From the NCBI GenBank assembly GCA_023101885.1, contig JALPQD010000232.1, positions 2,880,618 to 2,944,617 on the forward strand: DNA of 64,000 nucleotides, written 5' to 3'. The notes under the pieces were generated by a model. That model worked only from the letters and a program-made list of their open reading frames with translations. It did not search any database and was not told the origin of the DNA. Positions 12,836-24,109 of this stretch are shown here, piece by piece; within the stretch, counting starts at the first letter, position 1, and every line of letters begins with the position of its first letter. This DNA is from Typhlomys cinereus. Lineage: Eukaryota; Chordata; Mammalia; Rodentia; Platacanthomyidae. The position numbers and the translations under genes were made by a program.

Positions 12836-13107
12836 TTTAGGATAGATTTTTAAAGTAAGTTTCTGTCTGGCTATAGGTTTCATACTTACTGCTATGCCCC
12901 CACCCTTCCTATACCCTATTCTCTTGCTTCCCTCCCTCTTTAAAAGCCTTCCTCCTATACTTTGTCCTTTCACTTTTCTTACCATCTCCTTTTTTATTAC
13001 TCTCCCTCTTCCGAGAATTTCTCCCTCCCACTCCCACTCCCACTCTGTGAGCTTTTGTTCCATCCTATTTTATGCCTGATGTAGCTGTTTCTATTTAAGT
13101 ATACTGT
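12836..13107 (-). repeat. Probable old L1 3'UTR, polypyrimidine
   Basis: A pyrimidine-rich block at 12895-13045 resembles the G-rich 3'UTR tract of minus-strand L1s in diverged form, with a small CTCCCA triplication near 13024-13045. Sequence at 13540-13800, beyond the LTR-like insertion, resembles the L1 ORF2 end on the same strand, so the two may be halves of one old element. Confidence 0.4.
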
Positions 13108-13510
13108 GATAGTTGGATATAGTTGTCAACTTAGCAAGGGTAAGTTGTGTACTGGACACATTGGTAAAGATTTAGTAGTTGAGTTAAACACTGAGCAAAT
13201 CTGCAGGAGATTTTCTAATTGATGAGGAAGTCCCATACCGCAGTGTGTGTGACTATTCACAAGGCAGGTTAAGACAGAGGGAACTTATTGAAGTTAGCAT
13301 TTCTGAGCATGCCTGGCAGAAATGCTGCCTGGAAAGACAGATTTGCCTTTCTCTGAGAAGTCTTGTGGACATTGTGTGGCCAATTCCCTCATCCTTCATT
13401 ATTGGTATGATTTCTTCTGCTATGATGGATGAGAAAATGTAAGTAGACAATTATAATTGTGAATAAAATCCCTTGTTTTTACATAAAACATTTTTGTGAA
13501 TTTATCTACA
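13108..13510 (+). repeat. MaLR-like LTR repeat, plus strand
   Basis: It shares with 10195-10625 (opposite strand) the TTGTCAACTTAG start, 'GCAAATCTGCAGGAGATT' and a late 'AATAAAATCCCTTGTT' poly(A)-signal block. A 65-codon frame at 13245-13442 lies inside and is not considered coding. It splits older L1-like sequence. Confidence 0.5.
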
Positions 13511-13539
13511 GCATTCAGGAAAACTGCAACATATATCTT

Positions 13540-13800
13540 TATCAAGTTCTAATGCTAGCTTCTAATTATAAGTAAGGATATCTTGCATCTGTCTTCCTGA
13601 ATGTGTGATACCTCATACAGCATAACATCATTTAATTCTATCCATTTAATAACAAATTTCATTAATGCATTTTCTTAACACATGAATATTTTTTATTCTG
13701 TACTCTTGTGAATAGCACTTCAATGAAAGTAAATATACATATTCTGTAATTCTAATAAGTTAGAAGATTCTGAATCCTTTAGAAATATTCCCAGAAGTAG
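13540..13800 (-). repeat. Old L1 ORF2 C-terminal remnant
   Basis: Segments such as 'cctcatacagcataacatca' and 'tctatccattta' correspond on the minus strand to the end of L1 ORF2 (compare the younger copy at 24170-24260). It is highly diverged with no open frame. Confidence 0.45.
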
Positions 13801-13839
13801 TATAGATGGCCGTTAAAGGAGTTCTCAGTGCTTAACCAA

Positions 13840-14250
13840 CGTGTATTCTTTTGTGATGGAAATTAATCAGAACTAGCCAAAATGAAGAATATAAATTATT
13901 CTGGAATGCTCAGCCCTAAAAAGGACATCAAAATCATCCCCCATTACAAGTCTCAGGAAACTTGTAGAAGAGGGGGAAATAAGATTATAACCTTCTAGTA
14001 AGGAATGGAATTGCCCACCAGCATACTCTAGTCACGGCAGGTCTACTGTGTCCAGAAGCTCATATCGATGAGGTCAACTTCCACTAGATCTGCACAATAA
14101 TTGGCCTAAAATATTTTGTTATAGATGAGTGAGACTCTCAGGAGATACAACACTACCAAGATACAACACTACAGCTTGGGGGCTGATAACAGACAGAAAA
14201 GGAGCAGCTTCTTCACAAGATGGTTTGCACACTGATGGTCCCACCATGCT
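13840..14250 (+). repeat. Old L1 3'UTR remnant, plus strand
   Basis: The stretch about 'ggaatgctcagccctaaa' (13902) followed by 'agaagagggggaaataagat' (13966-13985) resembles the rodent L1 3'UTR order (compare 'gcggaagagggggcggtaag' at 17400), in more diverged form. A 14-base unit, AGATACAACACTAC, is repeated directly near 14144-14175. Confidence 0.45.
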
Positions 14251-14296
14251 AACCCAGGTGCTAGGAAGTTGCAGTGCAGGATGCAAGGATCATAGT

Positions 14297-14999
14297 TTCA
14301 TTTTTTTTTAATTTATTTGTTCCATTCATACAATGTTGATAAGTACCCCATTCCCCTCCCTTCCTCCACCCCTCCCTGGATTCCCTTTGCTTCCTCCCCC
14401 TTTTGTCCCTTCCTTTCCCCCTCCCTCCTTTCTCCCAGTGTTCCCTCCCCCATTCCTGGAGCATCCTTTAGTATGCATGACAAATTTCCCTCTGGGTCCT
14501 CCTCTCTGATGAGGTGTGCGGACTCAATAGCATTGCTTAGAGCTCTTTTTTGTGTTCTCCTTCAGTATAGGAACACTATTGTGGCTCTTAATCCCTTGCC
14601 TCTAAGGATTATAGTGCCTGTGATCCATGCTAGATTTTGGGGATTCAATGATATATTGGTCATTGCGCAGGTCATGCAAAGTCCTATTATGATTACTTTG
14701 GCTCTAACTTGTATGGAGTATCTTGTCTATTGTTGCTCCTCCCCATTTTTAGGCTCTTACAATCTTACTGCCTCCTCTTCTGCAAATTTCCCTGAGCATT
14801 AGGATGGGGAGAGATTAGGCAGGTCTGTTTTCAGGTGGTTGATGTAGAGTCTCTGATTTTCTAAATTATGGTTTGTTGATTTTTTTTTCAGTTTTGCTTG
14901 ATAGAAGGTATTCATCCTGCAAATGGGAGACTGACCCCCCCCAAGTGGTCTCCTACTCCATCTACCTTTGAATCTACTGTTATAATAAGACTATTTTAA
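14297..14999 (-). mobile_element. Twin-primed (5'-inverted) L1 insertion
   Basis: The 3'UTR reads on the minus strand from the T-tail at 14297 to about 14898. From about 14900 to 14999 the sequence is L1 3'UTR in the opposite orientation ('gcaaatgggagactgacccc', compare 17117-17142). The composite is flanked by CAAGGATCATAGT at 14284-14296 and 15000-15012. A single TSD around both arms shows one insertion with an inverted 5' end, the product expected of twin priming. The 161-codon frame at 14317-14802 on the plus strand is antisense 3'UTR, not a gene. Confidence 0.9.
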
Positions 15000-15012
15000 C
15001 AAGGATCATAGT

Positions 15013-15760
15013 GTCTGAAGGGAAGCTTCCTGTAAGAGAGAACTGGGGAGGGGTTGAGAGGTTGTAGGATTGAATAGTGGATGATGAAGACACATAAATT
15101 GTATTTATATATTAAAGTGTCAATGTATAAAATTAAAAACGAATAAAAAGAAAATAAGAAAGAATGAAAAAGGAAGTAGAAAGAAATGACCAACGCCTGA
15201 TGCTTTAATATATTTTAGGAAGACATCAGTACATGTATAAAAGAACAGAAAGACAAATGAATAATTTCGGCAACATACTACATTTCACAGATCTAGTTTA
15301 TTAACAGTTCTGTGGAGTGGAGCTGTAAATATAGGACATGCCTGATTTTCCTTATTTACTTCACAATTGCAAAATGCAACTCCATTTTGCAGTTATGGAA
15401 GGTATTCTAATCCATAAAAATATGCATAACTTGTTGAATGTGTGGAAGGACTAATCACATGGTTCTGCCTAAAGTAACAACTAATCTTGTGATTTTAACT
15501 CTGAGTGCACTACAGGACAAATCTATGTATATTCAGGTAGCATATCTGCAATTATTTCATTACCCACGCAGGTCAGGTTAAATATGACCAACAGACTTAG
15601 TTTGCCACAAACTTTCTACAATCATTGTTAATATAATGTTATGTTAGGAAGAATCAGCTGCCTAATCCTTAGGTGATGGACAGAAGTTTATTTTATTGGC
15701 TTTATGATTATTTATATTGAAAAAAATTATTTTTGGATCACCATTTGCTGAGTCTTAGCT
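15013..15760. other. Low-copy non-coding DNA
   Basis: AT-rich sequence, no gene or repeat family recognised. Confidence 0.5.
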
Positions 15761-15761
15761 C

Positions 15762-15820
15762 ATTATTTATTTATTTATTTATTTGTTTGTTGGTTTGTTT
15801 GTTTGTTTATTTATTTATTT
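15762..15820. repeat. (ATTT)n/(GTTT)n microsatellite
   Basis: Tetranucleotide runs of ATTT, then GTTT, then ATTT again, with one interruption. Confidence 0.95.
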
Positions 15821-15858
15821 TCCTGTTCATTTATTTGACCAATCAATAAATCAATCTA

Positions 15859-15928
15859 TTGAGACAAATATATTCATACAGTGCATGTATCTCAAGCTGG
15901 TCTCGAGCTCATGTGTAGCTCAGGTTGA
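15859..15928 (-). mobile_element. B1-like SINE fragment
   Basis: 'gagacaaatatattcatac' and 'ctggtctcgagctcatgtgt' followed by 'agctcagg' match the complement of a 7SL-derived B1 element. It is short and diverged, and the young L1 inserted a few bases downstream. Confidence 0.55.
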
Positions 15929-15947
15929 TTAAAAAAAACTCATTGTA

Positions 15948-16857
15948 GACTATAAAATCCATAGTTGAAAGGATAGGGAACTCCCTCGAGCTGATTGGGC
16001 TAGGACAACAGTTCCTAAACAGACATCCAATGGCACAGTCACTGCTACCAACTCTGAACAGTTGGGATCTTGTGAAATTAAAGAGCTTCTGTTCAGATAA
16101 AGAGATTGTAACACAAGCTCAAAGGCAACCCACAGAATGGGAGAAAATCTTCACTAACCACACATCTGATAGAACTCTGCTGTCCAGAGTGCACAAAGAA
16201 CTTAGAAAACTAAACACCAAGGAAACCAATGGCCCAATTAAAAAATGGGCCCTGGAACTTAAAAGAAACTTTACCAGGGATGAAATTAAAATGTCTAACA
16301 AATATCTTTAAAAAAGCTCCACTTCCTTAGCCATCAGGGAAATGCAAATCAAAACTTCCCTGAGATATCATCTCACCCTGGTTAGGATGGCAAAAATCCA
16401 CAATACAAACAACAACAAATGTTGGAGAGGATGTGGAGAGAAGGGAACTCTCCTACATTGCTGGTGGGAATGCAGGCTCATACAGCCACTCTGGCAAGAT
16501 GTCTGGAGATTCTTAAAGAAATTAAAGATTGAAATGCCATATGACCCTGCGATTCCACTTTTGAGAATAAACCCCCATACAGCAGAGGTTCACCTCGATA
16601 GCACAAGCACGACCATGTTCATAGTAGCACTGTTTACAATAGCAAAGTCATGGAATCAGCCCAAATGTCCAACAGCTGACGAGTGGGTAAGGAAAATATG
16701 GTACATCTATACAATGGAGTACTACTCAGCCATCAAAAATGATGAATTACTGGAATTTGCAGGGAAATGGATGTCATTAGAAACAATTATATTAAGTGAA
16801 GTATCCCAGACCCAGAAAATTAAGCGCCATATGTACTCCCTAATAGGTGGCTCCTAG
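15948..16857 (+). pseudogene. L1 ORF2 C-terminal part, frameshifted
   Basis: This encodes the C-terminal end of the L1 ORF2 protein (endonuclease-reverse transcriptase of the retrotransposition RNP). The frame at 16030-16311 ends at a premature stop; the next, 16342-16857, runs to the natural end ('MYSLIGGS' then stop). A CX3C-X7-H-X4-C zinc knuckle is preserved at about 16420-16473, followed by the conserved '[11 protein letters not shown]' segment near 16712-16746. Endonuclease and reverse-transcriptase domains are missing through 5' truncation, so the product is non-functional. Confidence 0.9.
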
Positions 16858-17732
16858 TACCAAACCCACCCAGCCCACCTAGATACAGTAATTCCAAGGA
16901 TTATGAACAGGAGGGATGGGGTAGGAGGGCCACACCAGAAACAAGGAGAGAAGGCACCACGTTACAGCAGGGAAAATAGGCCTCCATCAAGGACCCAAAT
17001 AAGTAATGAGACATCTCATTAAGTTCACAGACTCTTGTTCCTGATCATTTACTACTGAGGGGGTGTGATCTCACCAAAAGAGGAGGGCATATAGTCTGGC
17101 AGATAAAAAGTAACCATTTTGCAAATGGGTGATAGACCCCTCCATCACTGTGGTTTCCCACTTTTATTACATCTACCTTTGAATGTGCTTTTATCACAAG
17201 ACTCTAGTTTAACAGCTTTTTGTCTCTGGCCAGGGGGTAACATACAGTGCCTATCAGGATGGAGTGAAGGGCATTGCAGGAGCAGCAAAACTGCAAAAGA
17301 AAATCAACAAACCACAATCCAGAACTTCAGAGACTCTATATCAACCACCTAGAACTAGGCCAGCTTAGTCTCTCCCCATCTTGAAGCTCAGGGAAATTTG
17401 CGGAAGAGGGGGCGGTAAGAGTGTAAGAGCAAAAGGATGGGAGGAGCAATGATATCCAAGATACTCCATACTAGTTAGGGCTGAACCAATCATAATTGGA
17501 CTTTGCATGCCCTGCACATAGTCCAACACACTGTTGACCTCACAAAGTCTAGCATCGGCTAAAGGCACCAAGATCCTTGGAGGCAAAGGATTGGCAGCCA
17601 CAGCAGTGTTCCTATACCTAAGGGGAACACGGGAAAGGGTTCAGGGAAAGGCCACTGGGTCCTTGTACGTCATCGGAGAAGAGGGCCCAGAGGAAAATCA
17701 GACATGCACAAGAAAGGACTCTCTAGGAATTG

Positions 17733-17815
17733 GGGCGGGAGGCACTGGGGGATAGGGAGGGAAGGGTGTGGGGAGGGGGAGCAGGGGGTACGGGGGGGAG
17801 GGAGGGAGGGAACTG
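17733..17815 (+). promoter_or_regulatory. L1 3'UTR G-rich polypurine tract
   Basis: Dense runs of three to seven G separated by A or T fill this stretch and could form G-quadruplexes in the L1 RNA. Comparable tracts appear on the complementary strand at about 710-745, 14350-14440, 19055-19150, 21717-21810, 23157-23240 and on the plus strand at 44806-44875. A role for the L1 3'UTR G-rich tract in retrotransposition is reported for mammalian L1; here only the sequence is seen. Confidence 0.75.
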
Positions 17816-17888
17816 GTGTACCTTATAAGTTCGTATGAGCTGAAATAATAATAAAATGTATTAATAATAAAAACAAAACAAAAAAATA

Positions 17889-17954
17889 TACTATCGCAAT
17901 TTATGGGTTCATCTTTAATATCGGATCTTGATAAATAAACAGTTACCATGCCAC
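17889..17954 (+). other. L1 3'-transduced flanking sequence
   Basis: Sequence after the L1 A-rich end does not match other L1 tails in this window. It carries its own AATAAA at 17934-17939 and is followed 15 bases later by A15 at 17955-17969 and then the TSD. This indicates read-through of the L1 signal in the parent copy and use of a downstream genomic poly(A) site. Confidence 0.85.
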
Positions 17955-17978
17955 AAAAAAAAAAAAAAACTCATTGTA

Positions 17979-18963
17979 ATCCTCCTTCCTTAGCTTCTTT
18001 TGAAGGTGGTATATATATGTATGAATCTGAAAACAGTTTAATTCTTAAAATTGAATACAATTTTCACTTCTTGATATCCTGTAACATATTGTTCATGTTG
18101 AAATTTATTAATTTTATCCCACTCCATCTCAGGGGGGGATAAAATCATTTTAATGTATTTAGCCTTTAGGGGAGTTTCTGGATCATTAATGGAGACAGAA
18201 TCAGAAGTCAGCAAGATCTTTCCATTCTCTTCCTTACTGGTGATGGAGAACACATGCAAACATGTTTCGCTGTTTCACAGTTCAGTGATTAACTCTGGAA
18301 TTTTATAGATTGGCATCTTTTATTTTTTCTGTTAATCTTTGTATTCCAATAGTTATTGAACATCAATTATTCTGTGGTAGCATGATATGCAACTTTAGAA
18401 ATTTAATTTGCATATAACTATAACCAAATACGGTTTTATTTTTAACACTTATGCACTGGAGAACTTCAATTCAATTCCAATATTATTGTCCTAGGGACTC
18501 AAAGAAACTTTCAAAATTGTTGAAAGTGTTGAAAATATTATCTAAAGTCAATAGTTTCTTATGAGATCAATGAAGACACCAGAGTGCAATGAAACACCAC
18601 TTTTATTTTTCATCATTCACACTACCACATGTCAATTCATCAAAAATGTGTGGATGTGCATGTGTGTGCATGTATATGCGTGTGTATGCATGTGAATAAG
18701 GATATGTTTTATTCCTACTGTTGCTAGTCACTAGTATTCTTTCACCAACACTCTTATCAATCGTCTTCAGTTCCCTTCCTCAGTTAGTGTTATAGAAAGT
18801 CAATATGATCTTTGTAAGTTGTAAAGGCGATGAGTCCTTCTCTGTATGCCAAACTCATGAATAAGATTTATCATTCTTATGATAAAATAAAATGTTATGA
18901 GGATGGTAACAATATGTCAATCAAATTCTGTCACCAGCCTCCTCTTTTCTCAATGTGTTACTC
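17979..18963. other. Low-copy non-coding DNA
   Basis: No gene seen. A short degenerate (TGTG/CATG)n stretch lies at 18650-18695. Confidence 0.5.
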
Positions 18964-18974
18964 GTGGCTAATTT

Positions 18975-19941
18975 TTTTTATTTTAAGGTTTTTTTTTAAA
19001 TTTCTTTTTTTTTATTTATTTTTCTGCTCATACAAACATAATAGGAACCCCTGTCCCCCTCCCTCCCTCCACCTCTCCCTGTACCTCCCTGTTTCCTCCC
19101 CCCTTTGCCGCTTCCTTTCCCACCTCCCTCCTTTTCTCCCAGTGCCCCCTACCCCCATCTCTGAAGCATCTTTTAATGTGTATATCAAACTTTCCTCTGG
19201 GTCCTCCTCTCTGATGAGGTGGCTCTGATGAGAAGGACTCAGTGGCAATTCCTACAACTCTTTCTTGTGTTCCCCTTAAGTACAGGCCATGCTAGAATTT
19301 GAGGGGTCAATGATATGTTGGTCATTGCGCAGATCATGCAGAGTCCTATTACAATTGCTCCTGCCCTAACTTGTGTGTAGTATCTTGCATATCATTATTA
19401 CTCCCATCCTTGTGCTCTTACAATCTTACCGGCCCCTCTTCCACAAATATCCCTGAGCTTCAGGATGGGGAGCGATTAGGCAGGCCTAGTTCTAGGTGAT
19501 TGATATAGAGTCTCTGAAGTTCTGGATTATGGTTTGTTGATTTTTTTTTTTCAGTTTTGCTGCTCCTGCAATGCTGTTGGCTCCCTTGACCTGATTGGGC
19601 TAGGCCAACAGTTCCTAAACGGACATCCAATAGCACAGTCACTACAACCAACACTCAACAGATGGGATCTTGTGAAATTAAAGAGCTTCTAATCAGATAA
19701 AGAGATTGTAACACGAGCACAAAGGCAACCTACAGAATGGGAGAAAATCTTCACTAACCACATATCTGATAGAGTTCTATTATCGAGAGTGCACCAAAAA
19801 CTTATAAAACTAAACACCAAGAAAATAAATGGGCCAATTAAAAAATGGGCCTTGAAACTTAAAAGAAACTTTACCAGGGACGAAATTAAAATGTCTAACA
19901 AATATCTTAAGAAATGCTCCACATCCTTAGCGATCAGAGAA
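18975..19941 (-). mobile_element. Twin-primed (5'-inverted) L1 insertion
   Basis: From the T-tail at 18975 to about 19574 the sequence is L1 3'UTR on the minus strand. From about 19580 to 19941 it switches to L1 ORF2 on the plus strand ('WDLVKLKSF' near 19668, 'SDKEIVTRAQRQP' near 19697, 'SLAIRE' at the right end). An 11-bp TSD with one C/T mismatch, GTGGCTAATTT at 18964-18974 and GTGGTTAATTT at 19942-19952, encloses both arms. The open frame continuing past the right TSD to 20154 is a chance extension into flanking DNA. Confidence 0.88.
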
Positions 19942-19952
19942 GTGGTTAATTT

Positions 19953-21653
19953 ACTTCTAATACTTGTAGGAAAGAGTAACACTCTTCTCATTATTGAAAT
20001 TCTTTTTACTCCCCATTCTGTGGACCTCAGCTTTACCATTAAGGACAGAGTTGTTCTTTTTTATTGCTTAAAAATATTGAGTCATTATTCTGACTTTTCT
20101 GTAACATTCCTTCTTTTGCTTCAGATCATTAAAATAGTCTGTGCTATTTTTTGATGTGGGTGTTTTCAAAATCAAAAAGTCAAAATCTTCAGCAAATTAT
20201 TGTATGTTTTTATACATATAACACTACAAAAAAATCTTACTCTGTCTCCCAGTAAAACTTCAAAATTTCATGGGAGGGTTTAAGTGTTTTAGTGAAAATA
20301 AAATGCACTGGCTCCACACAAGAATGGGTGAAACTTTGCCAGTTGCTTGATGTATCACATGGGTAATTTTGAAGTCATAAATGTATGCTTTTATTATTTG
20401 ATATCAGGAGTATGTGATAATGAGGTCTGTATTGTTATTAAATAGCTATTATCTGTAGATGTGTATATCTGACCACAGTTTTAATACTTTTAACATAGTG
20501 CATGTCACTGGTAAAGATCTAGATTTTTTTCCAACTGGGATGAACAAATTTTTATAAAGTTCTACTTCTTTAAAAAAATTAGCAAGAATTTTTGCACATT
20601 CAAACAAAAATGTGTTTATATTTATGCCCCCTTGTTCTCTTCTCTTCATCCAACCACCCCTCTCTTGTTCCAACATGTATAATTTGTATGCAGAATTTAC
20701 ACTGTCATTAGAGTGCAAAATTTTCAGTGGTTGGTATTTAGACAAATATATCATGTGGGTTTAGCCTGAATACATTTCATCAAAACCTAAATATTTTAAA
20801 GAAAAATAGGATAGATTAGGAGGAGGAAACCTAGACATTAGCATTTAAAGTGTACCACATTATTAAAATAGATTAAAAGAAATTTAGTACAATAGTTTAA
20901 GAATTATCCATCAGATATGTTTTTGTATCATTCTTGAATACCTGTCTTAAGAACTTTGTGACATTTGATTCGACAATTCTGAGATAGAAGCTTTCGTATT
21001 ATTCGGCAGCATTACCCACTGGTATGTGTTAAGACCTATGATTGTCAAAATAAAAAACAACTGAAAAAGTGTGAAAATTGAGATGACAAGACTGTTGAAG
21101 TGGTTCTAGCATGACATGGTTTGAAATATAGAATCAGAGTTATATTATGAATGTTGATAAAATGAAATTAAATCAATAACAGACAGTAGCCAATGTGTCT
21201 AACTACCCACTGTGCCCACCATTCAACTATGAAACTCTTCAACACAAACAAGGAAAGTGTCAGGGTGCTGTCAGAAGAAAAAGCAGGAAAGAAGAAAATC
21301 AGTCACAGACTATATGGCTCTGAGATCAGGACAGAAGACAGGTTTGCATATAGATTATTGGTGTTTCATACTGTGTGATTTCCCATCAGTGCTTCATTTA
21401 ACAGAGTGGTACATAGACACAAACTGCAAAAATATGCTCAGGCTATAAATGTGTGTGTGTGTATATAAAGACTGAAAGGATTCCCCATGTGACCACATGA
21501 ATCCAGTAAAATTTTGCAAGTGGAGAATGGGAGATGGCTTAAAGGAAATAATGAGGTTTGATTGATGAGCCAAAAATACAAGTGGCCTCTAAATGTTAAC
21601 ATAGATAAAGATGCTCTTCTTATGATGTAAAGGAATATTCACCCACTGACACC
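19953..21653. other. Low-copy non-coding DNA
   Basis: AT-rich sequence with no recognised gene. Small frames (101 codons at 20449-20754 minus; 61-63 codons near 21193-21448) lack recognisable domains. Confidence 0.5.
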
Positions 21654-21669
21654 CTCATTTTAGAATTTT

Positions 21670-22936
21670 TTTTATTAACTTATTTTTCTGCTCATACAAA
21701 CATAATAGGTACCTCTGTCTCCTCCCTCCCTCCACCCCTCCCTGGACCTCCCTGCTCCCTCCCCCCTTTTCCCCTCCCTTTCACCCCCCATTCTCCTAGT
21801 GCCCCCTCCCCATCTCTGAAGCATCCTTTAATGTGTATATCAAACTTTCCTCTGGGTCCTCCTCTCTGATGAGGCGTAAGGACTCAGTGGCATTTCCTAG
21901 AACTATTTCTTGTTTTTTTTTTTTTTTTTTTTTAAAGAATTTTTTTATTTATTTATACAATTGTGCATGTGTGCGTATGTATGTGCGCGCGTGTGTGTCT
22001 GTGTGTGTGTAGAACCACGGACGAATTCGGGAACCACCATGGACGCCTCCACCTCCTTCTGCCCCGGGATTCACAGGCTCCGCCCTACCAGGACCAGAAG
22101 CGCAGGCCGCCCCCGCTTCCGCCCGGCGTCTATACGTGGGATCTGGGATCCGAACTCAGGACCTTCCGCCTGCAAGGCAGAGGCTTAACCCCTGAGCCAC
22201 CTCTCCAGCCCCACTATTTCTTGTTTTCCCCTTAAGTATAGGAACACTATTGTGACTGTTAATCCCTTGCTTCTAAGGATCCTAGTTGCTTTTAAGCCAA
22301 TTTGAGGGGTCAATGATATGTTGATCATTGTGCAGATCCTGCAGAGTCCTATTATAATTACTTCGGCCCTAACTTGTGTGGAGTATCTTGTATACCATGA
22401 GTCCTCCCATCCTTGTGCTCTTACAATCTTACCGCCCCTCTTCCGCAAATTTCCTGAGCTTCAGGATGGGGAGAGATTAGGCAGGCCTGATTCCAGGTGG
22501 TTGATATAAAGTCTCTGATGTTCTGAATTATGGTTTGTTGATTTTTTTTTCAGTTTTGCTGCTCCTGGAATGCCCTTGGCTCCATCCTGATGGGTATTGG
22601 AAGTCTAACATGCGCATTCATGGAATACCAGAGCAAGAATCTCAAAATACAACACCTGAGGAAATTCTTCGAGTTATCATAAATGAAAATTTCCTTCAAC
22701 TAAAGAATGAGAGGCCCATCCAAATACAAGAGGCATTCTGCACCCCAAACAGATATGACCAAAATACAAAATCACCACGGCAAGTAATAGTCAAACACTC
22801 CACATTCAAGACAAAGAAAAGGTGCTGAAAGCTTCAAGGGAATAAAAAAGTCACTTTTAAAGGTAAACCTATTAAAATAACAAATGACTTCTCAATGGAA
22901 ACAGTAAAAGCAAGAAGAGCTTGGAGGGAGTGCAGG
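21670..22936 (-). mobile_element. Twin-primed L1 with ORF1 arm, SINE-interrupted
   Basis: L1 3'UTR on the minus strand spans 21670-22599, split by a SINE at 21917-22212. From about 22600 to 22936 the sequence is L1 ORF1 on the plus strand, giving 'RIHGIPEQESQN' and 'NERPIQIQEAF', the middle of the ORF1 RNA-binding protein. A perfect 16-bp TSD, CTCATTTTAGAATTTT, lies at 21654-21669 and 22937-22952. The two arms come from distant parts of the L1 RNA (3'UTR and ORF1, roughly 4-5 kb apart), so the inversion is accompanied by a large internal loss. No functional protein is encoded. Confidence 0.93.
21917..22212 (-). mobile_element. tRNA-derived SINE (young, type A), nested in L1
   Basis: The T-run at left is the A-tail of a minus-strand SINE, and the tRNA-like head ends at 22212. 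A perfect 15-bp TSD, ACTATTTCTTGTTTT, lies at 21902-21916 and 22213-22227. It interrupts L1 3'UTR, so it is younger than the twin-primed L1. It lacks GTAAACA and has the 'cagatccc' variant. The open frames at 21910-22235 lie antisense to it and are not genes. Confidence 0.95.
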
Positions 22937-24109
22937 CTCATTTTAGAATTTTGATCTTACAAATTGAAATGAGTTTGTGTGGTTTTTATGGCATTAATTC
23001 TGTTGCAAGTTAAAGTATTAACAAGACATTGATCAGATAGTATAGATACCATGCTACAAATGTTTTACTTTGGAGTCCATTACACATTATTGTTCTATAA
23101 TGTTTTTTTAACATTTTTATTATTATTTCTGCTCATACAAGCTTAGTAGGTACACTGGTTCCCTCCCTCCCTCCTCCTCCCCCTGACCCCCCTTCTCCCC
23201 CTCCCCTCACCCCTCCCTCCCCATCCCCCAGTGCCTCCCCCCCCAAACCCGGAGAATCATTTAATGTGCATGCCAGACTCTCCTCTGGGCCCTCCTCTCC
23301 GATGACGTACAAGGACCCAGTGGCATTTCCCTGAACCCTTATCTGTGTTTCCCTTAAGCATAGGAACACTACTGTGGCTGTCAACCCCTTGCCTCCTAGG
23401 ATCTTGGTGCCTTTAGCAAATGCTAGACTTCGTGCGGTCAAGAGTGTGTTGGACATTGTGTGGGGCATGCAAAGTCCAATTATGATTGCTTCGGCCTTAA
23501 CTTGTGTGGAGTATCTTGCATATCATTACTCCTCCCATCCTTGTGCTCTTAAAATCTTACCGTCCCCTCTTCTGCAAATTTCCCTGAGCTTCAGGATAGG
23601 GAGATATTTGGCTGGCCTAGTTCTAGGTGGTTGATATAGAGTCTCTGAAGTTCTGGATTGTGGTTTGTTGATTTTCTTTTGAAGTTTTGCTGCTTCTGCA
23701 ATGCCCTTCACTCCATCCTGATGGGCATTGTATGTTACCTCCTGGCCAGAGACAAAAAGTTGTTAAACTGGAGTCTTGTTATAAGAGCACATTCAAAGGT
23801 AGATGTAATAAAAGTAGGAAACCACAGTGAGGGAGGGGTCAATAACCCATTTGCAAAATGGTTACTTTTTATCTGCCAGATTATATGCCCTCCCCTTCTA
23901 GTGAGATCATACCCCCTCAGTTGTGGATCACGAACGAAAATCTGTGAACTTAACCAGGTGTCCCATTACTTACTTAAAGTCCTGGTTGGAGGACTATTTT
24001 CTCTGCTGTAACATGGTCCCCTCTCTCCTTGTTTCTGGTATGGCCCTCCTACCCCATTCCTCCTGTTCATAATCCTTGCAATTACTGGAGGTATTACAGA
24101 CATTTATCT

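Larger units (their letters stand above)
15948..17961 (+). mobile_element. 5'-truncated L1 LINE with 3' transduction
   Basis: The element contains the last ~900 bases of ORF2, the complete 3'UTR with its G-rich tract (17733-17815), the L1 A-rich end (~17850-17888), about 66 bases of non-L1 sequence and a second A-tail of 15. A perfect 17-bp TSD, AAAAAAAACTCATTGTA, lies at 15931-15947 and 17962-17978. The left junction ('gatt|aaaa') matches the TTTT/AA preference of L1 endonuclease on the nicked strand. The insertion looks young. Confidence 0.95.

Noticed and set aside
14317..14802. 161-codon open frame on the plus strand
   Set aside because: It lies antisense to an L1 3'UTR; the proline/serine-rich start reads the polypyrimidine tract. 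Related frames appear in the other L1 3' ends.
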